Positions 45,233 to 56,015 of a stretch of DNA of 64,000 nucleotides are shown here, piece after piece; within the stretch, counting starts at the first letter, position 1, and every line of letters starts with the position of its first letter. The notes under the pieces were generated by a model. The model was not told the origin of the DNA. It made no database searches and worked only from the letters and a program-made list of their open reading frames with translations. Made by a program: the position numbers and the translations under genes. Source of the DNA: Lactobacillus sp. ESL0791 (GTDB lineage: Bacteria; Bacillota; Bacilli; Lactobacillales; Lactobacillaceae); NCBI RefSeq assembly GCF_029433255.1, contig NZ_JAQTHU010000001.1:124001-188000 (forward strand), written 5' to 3'.

Positions 45233-45400
45233 TCCCTGGGGAAAACCAGGACAGTCTACAGGATATTTTCCTGCAGCCCAACCAAAATTTCACACGTATA
45301 AAATTCGATTTCGGCGGCAATCCTTACATTAGTCATCATAGCGATTACGTGTGCTCAGACTAAATTCGTGCTTGTCGCGACCTCTATTGCATTGGAATTT
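45233..45400 (-). promoter_or_regulatory. Lysine riboswitch (L box)
   Basis: On the minus strand the conserved L-box blocks appear: AGAGGTCGCGAC near the 5' side, AAGGATTGCCGCCGAAA in the middle, then TTGGGCTGCAGG...CCTGTAGACTGTCC as helix 5-like arms. A terminator and a lysine-type amino acid ABC transporter follow. Lysine binding should switch the transporter off. Exact borders are approximate. Confidence 0.8.
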
Positions 45401-45515
45401 ATTAACTTGTTTATAACGATAGGGCAAAAGCAATAGTTTGTCAATAGCTTTTAGCGTATACTTTTAAATAATCATTATTTTGTTTTTAATATTAGCGTAT
45501 AAAGGAAATAAGGAA

Positions 45516-45992
45516 ATGACATATAAGATTGCGCAGTTAACGCAAGAAAATGCCATGATCATTGCTGATGAATGGCATTATCCGGGTAAATATTCTTTCT
45601 ATGATATGACAGCCGATCCGGAGGATTACAAGGAAATAAGCACACCAAGTTTGCGTGGGACTAATTATTACCAGGTACTTGATAATGGAAAATTAGTTGG
45701 CTTTTTTATGGTAGAAAAAGTTGCCGAAGATAAGGGACTCTATGAAATTGGCTTAGGGATGAAGCCGGAACTGACAGGCCACGGTCGCGGGCAAAAATTT
45801 TTAGAAGCGATCATTGAATATACATTAAATAAATTTTCTGTTAAGGAAATTATTTTAGACGTTGCAGCTTTCAATGTGCGGGCTCAGAAAGTTTATCAAA
45901 AATTGGGCTTTAAAGTAATTAAGGAGCACCAACAAGAAACGAACAATTCTGTTTACCCGTTTTTAGAGATGCGAAAGAAGTTTGCTGATTAA
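45516..45992 (+). CDS. GNAT-family N-acetyltransferase
   Basis: The 158-residue protein has the acetyl-CoA motif LTGHGRGQKFLEAIIEY and the closing NVRAQKVYQKLGFKV. It resembles RimJ/RimL-like acetyltransferases. ATG 45516 has SD AAAGGAAATAAGG; the longer frame from 45480 lacks one. The acceptor is unknown. Confidence 0.85.
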   Translation: MTYKIAQLTQENAMIIADEWHYPGKYSFYDMTADPEDYKEISTPSLRGTNYYQVLDNGKLVGFFMVEKVAEDKGLYEIGLGMKPELTGHGRGQKFLEAIIEYTLNKFSVKEIILDVAAFNVRAQKVYQKLGFKVIKEHQQETNNSVYPFLEMRKKFAD

Positions 45993-45993
45993 T

Positions 45994-46151
45994 CTACAGC
46001 AGATGATTTTCTCTAAACCAGAAAATAAAGTCTTTGAAAAATGGCAAATAAATGTCACAATGCCTCTTTATGTGCGTGTCAATTAACTGCTTGTCTTTTA
46101 GTCGGTCACGGTAAACAGAAAGATAGTTTTTTGCCAAAGTCGGGCACTCCT
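45994..46151 (-). pseudogene. C-terminal remnant of an unidentified gene
   Basis: The minus strand reads about 50 coding-like codons ending in LPFFKDFIFWFRENHLL before a stop at 45994; a TAG stands immediately upstream at about 46152. The composition (YLSVYRDRLKDKQLID) is protein-like, but there is no start or SD. The rest of the gap up to 46295 is AT-rich, with a good SD (GAGGAGAG) for the next gene only. Confidence 0.4.
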
Positions 46152-46295
46152 ATATACTTATATTTTTTATTTTATACTTTTGCTAAAAAACATCTTAAAA
46201 TATAATATTGATTGCGTTATTTGGTAGATCATAATATAGTAAGGATAATATTTTTAATTCTTGTTATCGCAAATTAATTTGAGGAGAGACAAAAT

Positions 46296-46622
46296 ATGGA
46301 AGAAGTTAAAACAGAATTTAAAAAAAGAAATAATCTGCCTTGGATGACGCATACAGAGTATAACTTTGTTAAAACTGTATGCGGTATTGGTCTGCTGATC
46401 TTACTAATTCTACCTTGGTTTAAAAAGTTTGACTGGAGCGTCGGTGTTCTGTGCTTCTTCTTCCTAGATGCGGGCGATTATTTTGCTGCGTTGTTACAGA
46501 CTAAGCTGCACATTGGCAGAATTGCTGCCTTGCTGTGGGGTTATCTGCTTGATTTAGTTGTCTGCATGATATTGTTTGTATATTTATTCTGGGCAGCAGG
46601 TCGAATAGAATTTGTTAAATAA
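46296..46622 (+). CDS. Small hypothetical membrane protein
   Basis: The 108-residue protein has three predicted membrane helices (residues ~28-44, 47-62 and 80-102). I recognise no family. SD GAGGAGAG is 9 bases before ATG. The lipoprotein gene follows 30 bases later, perhaps in one operon. Confidence 0.65.
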   Translation: MEEVKTEFKKRNNLPWMTHTEYNFVKTVCGIGLLILLILPWFKKFDWSVGVLCFFFLDAGDYFAALLQTKLHIGRIAALLWGYLLDLVVCMILFVYLFWAAGRIEFVK

Positions 46623-46652
46623 AAAGCATTGAAATTTTTGGGGGAAGTAAAA

Positions 46653-47354
46653 ATGAAATTCAAAAGAACATTGGCCAGCTCATTAATTGGTATTGTTGCC
46701 TGTTTACTAGTTGGGTGCGCTAACGATCAAAAAAAGACTAATAGTACACCTACACATCATTTAAATAAGTCACGCGTAGTTTCTTCGTCATCTATGAGGA
46801 CACCATCTAAGCACGACAAGGCTAGAAAAAGTGCTGCCGCTTCTAATTCTAAGGATACTAAGAAGGATCGTGTTGCAGAAAATATGGATGAATTTACAAA
46901 TGTGCAAATTACCCAAGCGACTTATCCAAGCTTAATGCAAGGCAACTGGTATTATTACGATCAATATTCGAAAAAAATCCAAGTAATATTTTTTGATAAT
47001 AACATTGACGGCAGTTATGAACATGGTCGGAGAAAAGTAGGGGACTTTTTGCATAAGTATATCAAACATGATCCTGAAAAGGAGAGTAAGGCTTATCAAA
47101 AGAGAACCAGTAACTGGGATTTTATTTCGGCTAAGGTCCGGATTAAAGGTAGATACTACTTAAATATTATGGGATGGAATCAAGGTGCAGGTGATGGAAT
47201 ATCTTATAATGTTTCCAGGATAAATGGCAATCAGGTTTTGACTACCGCTGAAGGTGCGGGATTCTGGGTGGTTTATCATGCATATCGTACTCCTGAATTA
47301 GCGCAGCAATATAAACAAAAACGCTATTCTGGCTTTGTTTATCAAAGGAATTAG
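46653..47354 (+). CDS. Putative lipoprotein
   Basis: The 233-residue protein has a lipoprotein signal with lipobox LLVGC (Cys near residue 21), then a Ser/Lys-rich linker (residues ~25-80) and a globular C-terminal domain (~85-233; LMQGNWYYYDQYSKKIQVIFF). This resembles DUF4767-like or related lactobacillus lipoproteins, but I cannot name it. I choose ATG 46653, as GGGGGAAG lies just upstream; the frame from 46629 would put residues before the signal. Confidence 0.75.
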   Translation: MKFKRTLASSLIGIVACLLVGCANDQKKTNSTPTHHLNKSRVVSSSSMRTPSKHDKARKSAAASNSKDTKKDRVAENMDEFTNVQITQATYPSLMQGNWYYYDQYSKKIQVIFFDNNIDGSYEHGRRKVGDFLHKYIKHDPEKESKAYQKRTSNWDFISAKVRIKGRYYLNIMGWNQGAGDGISYNVSRINGNQVLTTAEGAGFWVVYHAYRTPELAQQYKQKRYSGFVYQRN

Positions 47355-47421
47355 TTTGCTCAATTCCTGCTCTGATAACAACTAAATTTTGTAAAGTAGC
47401 CTAAAAAATAGTTATTCAAGC

Positions 47422-47479
47422 AAAAAGTGTTCCGCACTTACTAGATAGATGTGATCTGGTGCTGAGAAACACTTTTTTG
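47422..47479 (+). terminator. Terminator after the lipoprotein gene
   Basis: AAAAAGTGTT pairs with AACACTTTTTT around a ~36-base loop that contains further short pairs. Confidence 0.6.
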
Positions 47480-47524
47480 CTATAGATAAAATTTTTAATT
47501 TATTTGTTAATTTAAAAAACGGCA

Positions 47525-47566
47525 TAATAAAAACCCCAGTACTGACTACCTAACAATACTGGGGCT
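47525..47566 (-). terminator. Terminator of guaC
   Basis: On the minus strand CCCCAGTA pairs with TACTGGGG and is followed by TTTTTATTA. Confidence 0.75.
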
Positions 47567-47628
47567 ACTTTATTTTAGCGAAAAAACGCCCTTGTTTCCA
47601 TATAGATTTAAACATTTATAAGAAAAAG

Positions 47629-48621
47629 TTATTTATCGCCGCTTAAAATGGAACTTTTAACAATAACGTAATCAACTAATTTGATTGAATTAACGGTTTT
47701 TCCGCCCGCATAAGAAATTGCTGACTGCAAGTCTTCCTGCATTTCTTTCAGTGTATCTTTAATTGAACCGCGGTAAGGCACCAGCATCTGCTTGCCCTCA
47801 ACGTTATGATAGGCCCCCTTTTGCACCTCGGAGGCTGAGCCCCAATACTGCTTGTAGGTTTTGCCGTTGATTTTGATAATATTCCCGGGGGACTCCTCAT
47901 GCCCCGCCAGCATTGAGCCGATCATCACAATTGTGGCGCCAAAACGGATCGACTTAGCAATGTCGCCGTTGTGCCGGATGCCGCCGTCAGCAATAATCGG
48001 TTTGCTTGCCGCCTTGCTGCACATTCTTAACGCTGCCAGCTGCCAACCACCGGTGCCAAAACCGGTTTTCAGTTTGGTAATGCAGGCTTTACCAGGACCG
48101 ACACCGACCTTGGTTGCATCGGCCCCAGCATTTTCCAATTCCCGGACTGCTTCCGGTGTTGCGATGTTGCCGGCTGTCAAAAAAGTGTTTGGTAATTTTT
48201 TCTTAATGTACTGGATCATTTTAATGACGAAAATCGAATGACCATGAGCCACATCGATTGTGATGTATTCCGGAATGATTTTTTCTTCCGCCAGCTGGTC
48301 AATAAAAGCATATTCGTTGTCTTTAATACCAACCGAAATGGAAGCAAAAAGACCTTTTTCATGCATCATTTTAATAAAGGCAATCCGATTTTCTGGATGA
48401 AACCGATGCATTACATAGTAGTAGTCATTTTGGGCGAGCCAAACTGCCAAATTATCATCAATCACGCTTTCCATGTTTGCTGGGACAACGGGAATTTTAA
48501 ATGTTCGGGTTCCGAACTTGACGTTGGTATCTGCATCATGCCGACTTTTAATAATCCCTTTATTGGGGACAAGCTGGATGTCATCATAATCAAAGGCTTC
48601 CATACTAAAATAATTACTCAT
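47629..48621 (-). CDS. guaC: GMP reductase
   Basis: GuaC turns GMP into IMP and ammonia with NADPH. The 330-residue TIM barrel has [20 protein letters not shown], the catalytic-cysteine loop [21 protein letters not shown] and [24 protein letters not shown] 48621 follows SD AGGAG. It is divergent from purA-purB, so IMP from GMP can feed AMP synthesis. Confidence 0.95.
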   Translation of the reverse strand: MSNYFSMEAFDYDDIQLVPNKGIIKSRHDADTNVKFGTRTFKIPVVPANMESVIDDNLAVWLAQNDYYYVMHRFHPENRIAFIKMMHEKGLFASISVGIKDNEYAFIDQLAEEKIIPEYITIDVAHGHSIFVIKMIQYIKKKLPNTFLTAGNIATPEAVRELENAGADATKVGVGPGKACITKLKTGFGTGGWQLAALRMCSKAASKPIIADGGIRHNGDIAKSIRFGATIVMIGSMLAGHEESPGNIIKINGKTYKQYWGSASEVQKGAYHNVEGKQMLVPYRGSIKDTLKEMQEDLQSAISYAGGKTVNSIKLVDYVIVKSSILSGDK

Positions 48622-48693
48622 GTAGCTTAACTCCTAATTTGTTTTAATTTATCAAACAGAATTTACTATAAAAGAGAAAATACTTTTTGTCAA

Positions 48694-48732
48694 TATAAAA
48701 GTCGAACTATAAATAGTTATAAAACTTTTATA
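48694..48732. promoter_or_regulatory. Nested inverted repeats between guaC and purA
   Basis: TATAAAAGT and ACTTTTATA flank the inner palindrome AACTAT-AA-ATAGTT (48705-48718). They lie in the control region of two divergent purine genes and could be an operator serving both, or fold into a leader structure of guaC. Confidence 0.45.
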
Positions 48733-48810
48733 ATTCGTTTTTTAATTGACCACTAGGAAAGAAACTGCTAGACTAATGATTGTGAGATTTGTAAATTTTT
48801 GATGAGGTGA

Positions 48811-50106
<1,296 letters not shown>

Positions 50107-51402
50107 ATGTTAGAACGTTATACACGCCCCGAAATGGACAAAATTTGGACAGATGAAAATAAGTATGCTGCTTGGCTTAAGGTCGAGATTGCGGCAACCA
50201 ATGCCTGGGCAGAATTAGGTGCGATCCCGACAGATGATGCGGCTAAAATTGCTCGTAATGCCAGTTTTTCGGCTGACCGAGTTGCTGAGCTTGAAGAGGT
50301 AACGCACCATGATGTGGTGGCCTTCACTAGGGCGGTGTCGGAAAGTCTTGGCTCCGAAAAGAAGTGGGTGCACTTTGGCTTAACATCAACAGATGTGGTA
50401 GACACGGCCCAGGGCTACATCTTGAAGCAGGCCGATAAAATTATTCGCCAAGATTTGAAAAATTTAAAACAAACGATCAGACAAAAGGCCTTAAAATATA
50501 AAAATACGGTTGAAATGGGTCGGACACACGGGGTACAGGCGGAGCCAACGACTTTCGGCTTAAAACTGGCCCGCTGGTATGCCGAGCTTAACCGTGATAT
50601 TGACCGCTTTGAGCACGCTGCTAAGGGTGTAGAATCCGGTAAGATTTCCGGTGCTGTGGGTACTTTTGCCAATGTGCCGCCAGCTGTTGAGACTAGTGTC
50701 CTGAAACAGCTGGGCTTGACGCAACAGCCGATTACCAGTCAAGTATTGCCGCGAGACTTGCATGCGGAATACATTGCGGTTTTGGCGCTGATTGCCACCA
50801 GCATTGAAAATTGGGCAACGGAGATCCGTAGCTTGCAGCGTTCCGAAATTCACGAGGTTGAAGAGCATTTCCGTGCAGGCCAAAAAGGCTCGTCGGCAAT
50901 GCCGCACAAGCGTAACCCAATTGGTTCGGAAAATCTTTGCGGGATGGCCCGGGTGCTGCGCGGTCATATCATTACGGCCTATGAAGATGTGACTTTGTGG
51001 CATGAACGGGATATTTCGCATTCTAGTGCCGAGCGGATTATTTTGCCGGATACGACGATTGGCATTGACTACATGTTGGATCGCTTCAACCGCATTTTAA
51101 CTAATTTAGATGTTTTTCCGGAAACAATGCTGAAGAACATGGACAAGACCTATGGCTTGATCTATTCGCAAAGGTTACTATTAAAATTGATTGACGAGGC
51201 GGGATTAGCCCGGGAAACGGCCTATGACTTAGTGCAAAAATTAACTGCCAAGGCCTGGACCGAGCAGGTATCTTTTAGAAAATTAGTGGAAGACAGTGAG
51301 ATTATGAACTATTTGTCTGACGAAGATGTGGCTGATGCCTTTGACTATCATTATCATTTACGGCATGTTGACGAAATTTTCAAAAAAGTTGGACTTGAAT
51401 AA
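50107..51402 (+). CDS. purB: Adenylosuccinate lyase
   Basis: PurB releases fumarate from adenylosuccinate (and SAICAR). The 431-residue protein has HHDVVAFTRAV, MGRTHGVQAEPTTFGLK and the superfamily signature GSSAMPHKRNP, with the catalytic serine loop. It follows purA with no gap. The full purine pathway is not in the window. Confidence 0.97.
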   Translation: MLERYTRPEMDKIWTDENKYAAWLKVEIAATNAWAELGAIPTDDAAKIARNASFSADRVAELEEVTHHDVVAFTRAVSESLGSEKKWVHFGLTSTDVVDTAQGYILKQADKIIRQDLKNLKQTIRQKALKYKNTVEMGRTHGVQAEPTTFGLKLARWYAELNRDIDRFEHAAKGVESGKISGAVGTFANVPPAVETSVLKQLGLTQQPITSQVLPRDLHAEYIAVLALIATSIENWATEIRSLQRSEIHEVEEHFRAGQKGSSAMPHKRNPIGSENLCGMARVLRGHIITAYEDVTLWHERDISHSSAERIILPDTTIGIDYMLDRFNRILTNLDVFPETMLKNMDKTYGLIYSQRLLLKLIDEAGLARETAYDLVQKLTAKAWTEQVSFRKLVEDSEIMNYLSDEDVADAFDYHYHLRHVDEIFKKVGLE

Positions 51403-51404
51403 AA

Positions 51405-51436
51405 TGGACGTTTCCAACGGAACGTTTATTTTTTTG
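51405..51436 (+). terminator. Terminator after purB
   Basis: GACGTTTCC pairs with GGAACGTTT before ATTTTTTT. Confidence 0.8.
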
Positions 51437-51495
51437 CAATCGTTTACTAGACCGAGATGGTATTGTATGATTATGAAAAAGGAGATGATTAAATA

Positions 51496-51978
51496 ATGTT
51501 TGGATTTGGCAAGAAGAAAAAAACAGAAGATATTTATACACCTGTGACGGGAAAGATAATTCCGATTACAGAGGTCAAAGATGCGGTCTTTTCTGAAAAA
51601 ATGATGGGCGACGGATTTGCTGTTGAACCTGAAGAAATAGCAATTTATGCGCCTGTTGCCGGTGAAATTTCAACCGTTTTTCCTACTAAACATGCTTTGG
51701 GAATAACCACCGCGGCTGGCTTAGAGGTATTAGTCCATATGGGCCTAGATACGGTCGAATTAAAGGGCGCTTCGTTTGAAAATTTGGTTGAAGTAGGACA
51801 GAGAGTTGACCAAAACACTAAAATTTCGACAATGGATGTAGTAGCGATTAGGGAAGCAGGATATGATCCAACAGTTGTGATTGTTTATACTAATATGGAT
51901 AAGATTAAGGTTTTGCCTGAACCTGAATTGGGTGAAAGTGAGCATTCACAAAAGATTGGCACACTGGAATATAAATAA
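51496..51978 (+). CDS. PTS glucose-type EIIA protein
   Basis: The 160-residue soluble EIIA(Glc)-like protein carries the phosphoryl group from HPr to an EIIB. It shows YTPVTGKIIPITEV, GDGFAVEP, IYAPVAGEISTVFPTKHALGI (first histidine) and LEVLVHMGLDTVELKG (phosphorylated histidine). The EIIBC at 54369 lacks its own EIIA, so this protein is its likely partner. SD AAAGGAGATG lies before ATG. Confidence 0.92.
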   Translation: MFGFGKKKKTEDIYTPVTGKIIPITEVKDAVFSEKMMGDGFAVEPEEIAIYAPVAGEISTVFPTKHALGITTAAGLEVLVHMGLDTVELKGASFENLVEVGQRVDQNTKISTMDVVAIREAGYDPTVVIVYTNMDKIKVLPEPELGESEHSQKIGTLEYK

Positions 51979-51996
51979 TTAGTTTTAATAGAAAAT

Positions 51997-52039
51997 AAAA
52001 GCGGCACCTCATGCAAGAGCATCGGAGGCGCCGTTTTTG
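51997..52039. terminator. Bidirectional terminator
   Basis: AAAAGCGGC-A-CCTC pairs with GAGG-C-GCCGTTTTT between convergent genes. Confidence 0.85.
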
Positions 52040-52040
52040 T

Positions 52041-52799
52041 CTAACTGGCGTAGGGGCTGTCAATAAATTTTCTGAACAAAAGATCAATTGTTAGGTAGAG
52101 GGGTGAAAAATGGTTGAATTCTAAAGTATTATCCCGGTTGAGGTTTAAGTTGCGAATGTAGTAGTAGATATTGTAATCAGTTGCGGACGACAACCAATTT
52201 TGCGAAATTGGCGTGATCGAAACAGAAAAAGCCTTAGATAGTTGCAGCAGCTGGATTATTCCTTTAAGTTCAGCGTTTTTGCCACTGTAAGAAATTAGAA
52301 ACACTAGATCCTGTTTAGTAATTGTCTGTACTTTCCACTTTAATTCGGTAATCGAAGGAATAAAAATCATATTTTGTCTTTGGGCAAAAAAGTTACGGAC
52401 CAGTAACTGTGCCGCAATTTTTTCACCCCAGTCAGTGCCGTAAACGTAGATATTTTGTGCATCATGAATTTTGCTTAGGATTGGCTGCCAATTTTTTTGT
52501 TCAAGTGACTTGATTGTGGCGTTAATATCTTGTGTCAGCATCTGGTAAGTATTCGTCGACAGCACCTTTTCTTGAGGCTTTTCATTTTCAAAACAAAATT
52601 TCATTTCGGAAAAACCGGAAAAATGTAATCTTTTTGCTAACCTCGTCAAGCTCGAAGGTGAAGTATAGGTTTTTTTCGCCAGTTCCGTGATCGTTAAGGA
52701 ACGAACCAATTTTTTGTTGTTAAGCATAAAATCTAAAATTTGTGTATCTGTTGTTGTTAGATCGTCGGCATATTGATTAATTAATTCTTCGATTTTCAT
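52041..52799 (-). CDS. RpiR/MurR-family regulator of the alpha-glucoside operon
   Basis: The 252-residue protein has an N-terminal RpiR helix-turn-helix (LTITELAKKTYTSPSSLTRLAKRLHFSGFSEMK) and a C-terminal SIS sugar-phosphate-binding domain (~100-230; YVYGTDWGEKIAAQLL, LVFLISYSGKNAELKGII). It is divergent from the GH4/PTS operon and most likely senses a phosphorylated disaccharide. Confidence 0.9.
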   Translation of the reverse strand: MKIEELINQYADDLTTTDTQILDFMLNNKKLVRSLTITELAKKTYTSPSSLTRLAKRLHFSGFSEMKFCFENEKPQEKVLSTNTYQMLTQDINATIKSLEQKNWQPILSKIHDAQNIYVYGTDWGEKIAAQLLVRNFFAQRQNMIFIPSITELKWKVQTITKQDLVFLISYSGKNAELKGIIQLLQLSKAFSVSITPISQNWLSSATDYNIYYYIRNLNLNRDNTLEFNHFSPLYLTIDLLFRKFIDSPYAS

Positions 52800-52877
52800 T
52801 ATTTAAGGCCACCATGAAAAGTAAAAATATTTTTAATGAATGAAAATATTTTCTATTTACTATTATTTTATCATTAA

Positions 52878-52891
52878 TGTAAGCGCTTATA
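52878..52891. promoter_or_regulatory. cre site for CcpA
   Basis: TGTAAGCGCTTATA matches the cre consensus TGWAANCGNTNWCA at all but the second-last base. It lies between the divergent RpiR gene and the GH4 operon, suggesting carbon catabolite control. Confidence 0.7.
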
Positions 52892-52954
52892 TACAAATAA
52901 TAAAAAATATTTTATCTTATCTATAGTTAGTAAATATTTTGGGAGGCGGTATCA

Positions 52955-54283
52955 ATGAACGAAAACGCAGTTAAGGTAACAATTGCCGGCGGTGGTGCGT
53001 CGCACACCCCGGGGATTATTCAGGCACTGCTGGAGAGTCAAGCAAAATTTCCGGTAGCCGAAATTCGGCTTTACGATATTGACGAACAGAAAAACGATGA
53101 TATGTACGTCATTATTAAGGGAATGCTCAAGGCGTTTAAATTGGAAAACATTAAGCTAATACAGACAACCGATCCTGAGGAAGGTTTCAAGCAGGTTGAT
53201 TTTGTGTTCTCACAGATTCGTGTCGGTGACTTAGCTATGCGGGAGAAAGATGAAAAGATTCCGCTCAAGTATGGCTTGGTCGGACAGGAAACCTGTGGTG
53301 CGGGTGGTTTTGCTTATGGTTTACGTTCGATCAAGGGCTTGTTAGAAATCGTTGAATATGTGCAAGAGTACGCACCGGATGCATGGATTCTGAATTATAC
53401 CAATCCGGAAAGCTTGATTGCTGAGGCGGTTAGACGCAAGTTCCCGCATGCCAAAATGCTTAATGCTTGTGACATGACCATTTCAATTGAGGAAACGATC
53501 TGCCGCAATTTTGGCTATGACCGGAAAAATTGGATTGCCCAGTATTATGGTTTGAATCATTTTGGCTGGTACACCTCAATTTATGACAAGTCGCTGAAAC
53601 GGGAAGTAATGCCAGAAATCATTGAGAAATTGCAAAAGCAACCAATGAAGGTCGCCTCGTTTAATGCCAATGATCAATCGTGGCAGAATGCCTGGAATAT
53701 GCTGAGTGAAAATTTACGCTTGTTTCCCGATTATCTGCCTAATAATTACCTCGAATACTACCTGTTTCCAGACGTCGTGGTTAAGTCTAGCGATTCCAAT
53801 TATACGCGGGCCAATTATGTGCTGGACACGCGGGTTAAAGAAAATCACCAATTAGCTGAAGAGCTGCGTGCAGGGCAAAGAGCTGATTTTGACTTTGATT
53901 TCGGTGAACACGGTAATTATATTGTCGACATGGCTGCGTCAATTTTGAATGACAGCCATGAACGGTTCATGTTGATTTTGCCAAACACGGGTTCAATTTC
54001 CAACTTGCGCCATGATGCGGTAGTTGAGGTTCCGGCTTATGTTGGCCGCATTGGTGCCGAACCCGTTGCCCTGAAAGAGCCAATTAATAACTTTCATAAA
54101 GGCTTGATGGAGGCACAAGACGCCGCTGAAAAACTGCTGGTTGATGCTTATTTTGAGCATTCCTACCAAAAGGCGCTGCAAGCTTTCACCTTGAATTTGG
54201 CTGTACCATCGGCTGATAAAGCCAAGCAGGTGCTTGATGCTTTGATTGTCGCCAACAAGAATTATTGGCCGAAACTGCATTAA
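52955..54283 (+). CDS. 6-phospho-alpha-glucosidase, glycoside hydrolase family 4
   Basis: Family GH4 enzymes split 6-phospho-glucosides with NAD and a divalent metal. The 442-residue sequence has the NAD fold VTIAGGGASHTPGII, RLYDIDEQ, VGQETCGAGG, NYTNPESLIAEAV and the metal ligands Cys in NACDMT and His in YYGLNHFGWY. It has the GlvA/MalH size. It is followed by a matching PTS EIIBC. SD GGGAGGCGG lies 7 bases before ATG. Confidence 0.92.
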   Translation: MNENAVKVTIAGGGASHTPGIIQALLESQAKFPVAEIRLYDIDEQKNDDMYVIIKGMLKAFKLENIKLIQTTDPEEGFKQVDFVFSQIRVGDLAMREKDEKIPLKYGLVGQETCGAGGFAYGLRSIKGLLEIVEYVQEYAPDAWILNYTNPESLIAEAVRRKFPHAKMLNACDMTISIEETICRNFGYDRKNWIAQYYGLNHFGWYTSIYDKSLKREVMPEIIEKLQKQPMKVASFNANDQSWQNAWNMLSENLRLFPDYLPNNYLEYYLFPDVVVKSSDSNYTRANYVLDTRVKENHQLAEELRAGQRADFDFDFGEHGNYIVDMAASILNDSHERFMLILPNTGSISNLRHDAVVEVPAYVGRIGAEPVALKEPINNFHKGLMEAQDAAEKLLVDAYFEHSYQKALQAFTLNLAVPSADKAKQVLDALIVANKNYWPKLH

Positions 54284-54368
54284 TTGCTAATTTCGTTAGC
54301 AGGTAAGTTGTTTAAAATTTGTTATCTGAACTCTAAAAACTTTTTATGAAATGAGGGAGTGAAGAATT

Positions 54369-56015
54369 ATGAAAGAAAAAATGCAAACATTTGGGAAAGC
54401 CATGTTGGTTCCCATTTCGCTGGTTGCCTTAGGAGGCTTACTCCTCGGTGTTGGTGGTGCCTTCACTAATGAGGCAACAGTAGCGGCTCTGGGAATTAAT
54501 TGGGCGAGTTACTCAACTACATTTATATTTAAACTTTTTGAAGTTATTAAGGCCCTAGGGGATGCAATTTTTGGCAATTTGTCTGTTCTATATGCTGTCG
54601 GAGTGGCTTTCTCCTTAGCTAAACGAGAAAAGGGTTGGGCTGCCTTTTCTTCGCTGGTTGGCTTTTTGGCCTTGCTGGCCACAATGTCATCTTTATTAAC
54701 ATCACGCGGACTAACAGCCGCTAACACGACTGTTCAGGCGCTGATTAAAAGTGGACTGAGTCCGTTGGCTGCTTCTAAAGAAGCGGCTTTGTATACGACA
54801 GAGCTGGGCTTTTTCACCTACCGCACAGGTATTTTTGGTGGTATTTTGATGGGCGTAATTGCTGCTTGGCTGCACAATCGTTTTTATAAGACTAAGCTGC
54901 CAACAGCGCTGGCCTTCTTCTCAGGAACAAGAACGGTGCCGATCTTAACCCTGCTTTCTGGGGGTGTTGTCGGAGTTATCTTTTCCTTTGTTTGGCCGAC
55001 AATCGGAATGCTGTTCAGCGGGTTCTCTGAATTTGTCAAACAGTCAGGGCTCTTTGGTACATTCGTTTACCGGACAGTTTATGAAATATTAGTACCGTTT
55101 GGAATGCACCCGATGCTGGGTCTGCCGATTGAATGGTCGGATCTAGGCGGCCGTATGGTAGTTGACGGCAAGTTAGTTGTTGGTAATGCGGCAATTCAGC
55201 TGGCTCAGCTTGCTTCACCAGGCTCTGGCAAGCTGCTGGTTCGTGCTTTTATGGCCGGGATGGGCGTCATCGATTTCGCTATTTTCCCAGCAATTGCGTT
55301 AGCTATGTACAAAACTTCGCTGCCACAAAATAAGAAGAAAGTTGCCGGGTTACTGATTCCAACGATAGTTTCAACAATGCTCTTTGGCATTACTGAACCA
55401 ATTTTATTTACTTTCTTATTTATTGCACCGTGGATGTATTTCTTAGTTTATGCACCAATTGCCGGTTTAGCAGAAGTGGTCACAGAATTTTGTAAGGTTT
55501 CGATTTATCAGGGTAACCTGAAGGACTGGATTCCGTTCTTCTTGCGGCCGGAAAAATTAAATATGTGGCCATATCTCTACATAATGCCGATTTTCTTTGT
55601 TGTGGTCTTTTTCTTATTTAAATTTTTGATTTTGAAGTTTGACGTGAAAACTCCAGGTCGTGAAGAAGATGAAGCAACTGTTAAGCTGTATTCTAAAGAA
55701 GAATACAATGAAAAAGTTAACCAAGAAAAAGCTGCTAAAAATGGGCAAACGGTAAGTGCTGATGCTGACAATAGTTTGGCTGCACGGATTATTGCCGGAC
55801 TAGGTGGTGCCGATAATATTGAAGATTTGGATAACTGCATCTCGCGTTTGAGAGTAGTTGTGAAGGATCCGACTAAAGTGGTCGATGATGCCGTTTGGAA
55901 GCGCGATTTAGAAGCATTAGGAGTAATCCACCTTGATAAGGGTATTCAGATTGTTTATGGTGCCAAGGTTGCCGGAATTGCGGTCGATGTTCGTGATAAA
56001 TTAGGTGGCTATTAA
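54369..56015 (+). CDS. PTS EIIBC, alpha-glucoside type
   Basis: The 548-residue protein has an EIIC domain with ten membrane helices (residues ~10-430; FGMHPMLGLPIEW, GITEPILFTFLFIAPWMYF) and an EIIB domain at the end (~470-545) with the phosphorylated cysteine in DLDNCISRLRV. This matches the MalX/GlvC type that imports maltose-like sugars. EIIA is missing and may be supplied by the gene at 51496. The next gene overlaps by one base. Confidence 0.92.
   Translation: MKEKMQTFGKAMLVPISLVALGGLLLGVGGAFTNEATVAALGINWASYSTTFIFKLFEVIKALGDAIFGNLSVLYAVGVAFSLAKREKGWAAFSSLVGFLALLATMSSLLTSRGLTAANTTVQALIKSGLSPLAASKEAALYTTELGFFTYRTGIFGGILMGVIAAWLHNRFYKTKLPTALAFFSGTRTVPILTLLSGGVVGVIFSFVWPTIGMLFSGFSEFVKQSGLFGTFVYRTVYEILVPFGMHPMLGLPIEWSDLGGRMVVDGKLVVGNAAIQLAQLASPGSGKLLVRAFMAGMGVIDFAIFPAIALAMYKTSLPQNKKKVAGLLIPTIVSTMLFGITEPILFTFLFIAPWMYFLVYAPIAGLAEVVTEFCKVSIYQGNLKDWIPFFLRPEKLNMWPYLYIMPIFFVVVFFLFKFLILKFDVKTPGREEDEATVKLYSKEEYNEKVNQEKAAKNGQTVSADADNSLAARIIAGLGGADNIEDLDNCISRLRVVVKDPTKVVDDAVWKRDLEALGVIHLDKGIQIVYGAKVAGIAVDVRDKLGGY

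Noticed and set aside
50560..51021. 153-residue minus-strand frame in purB
   Set aside because: Shadow of the conserved purB coding sequence.
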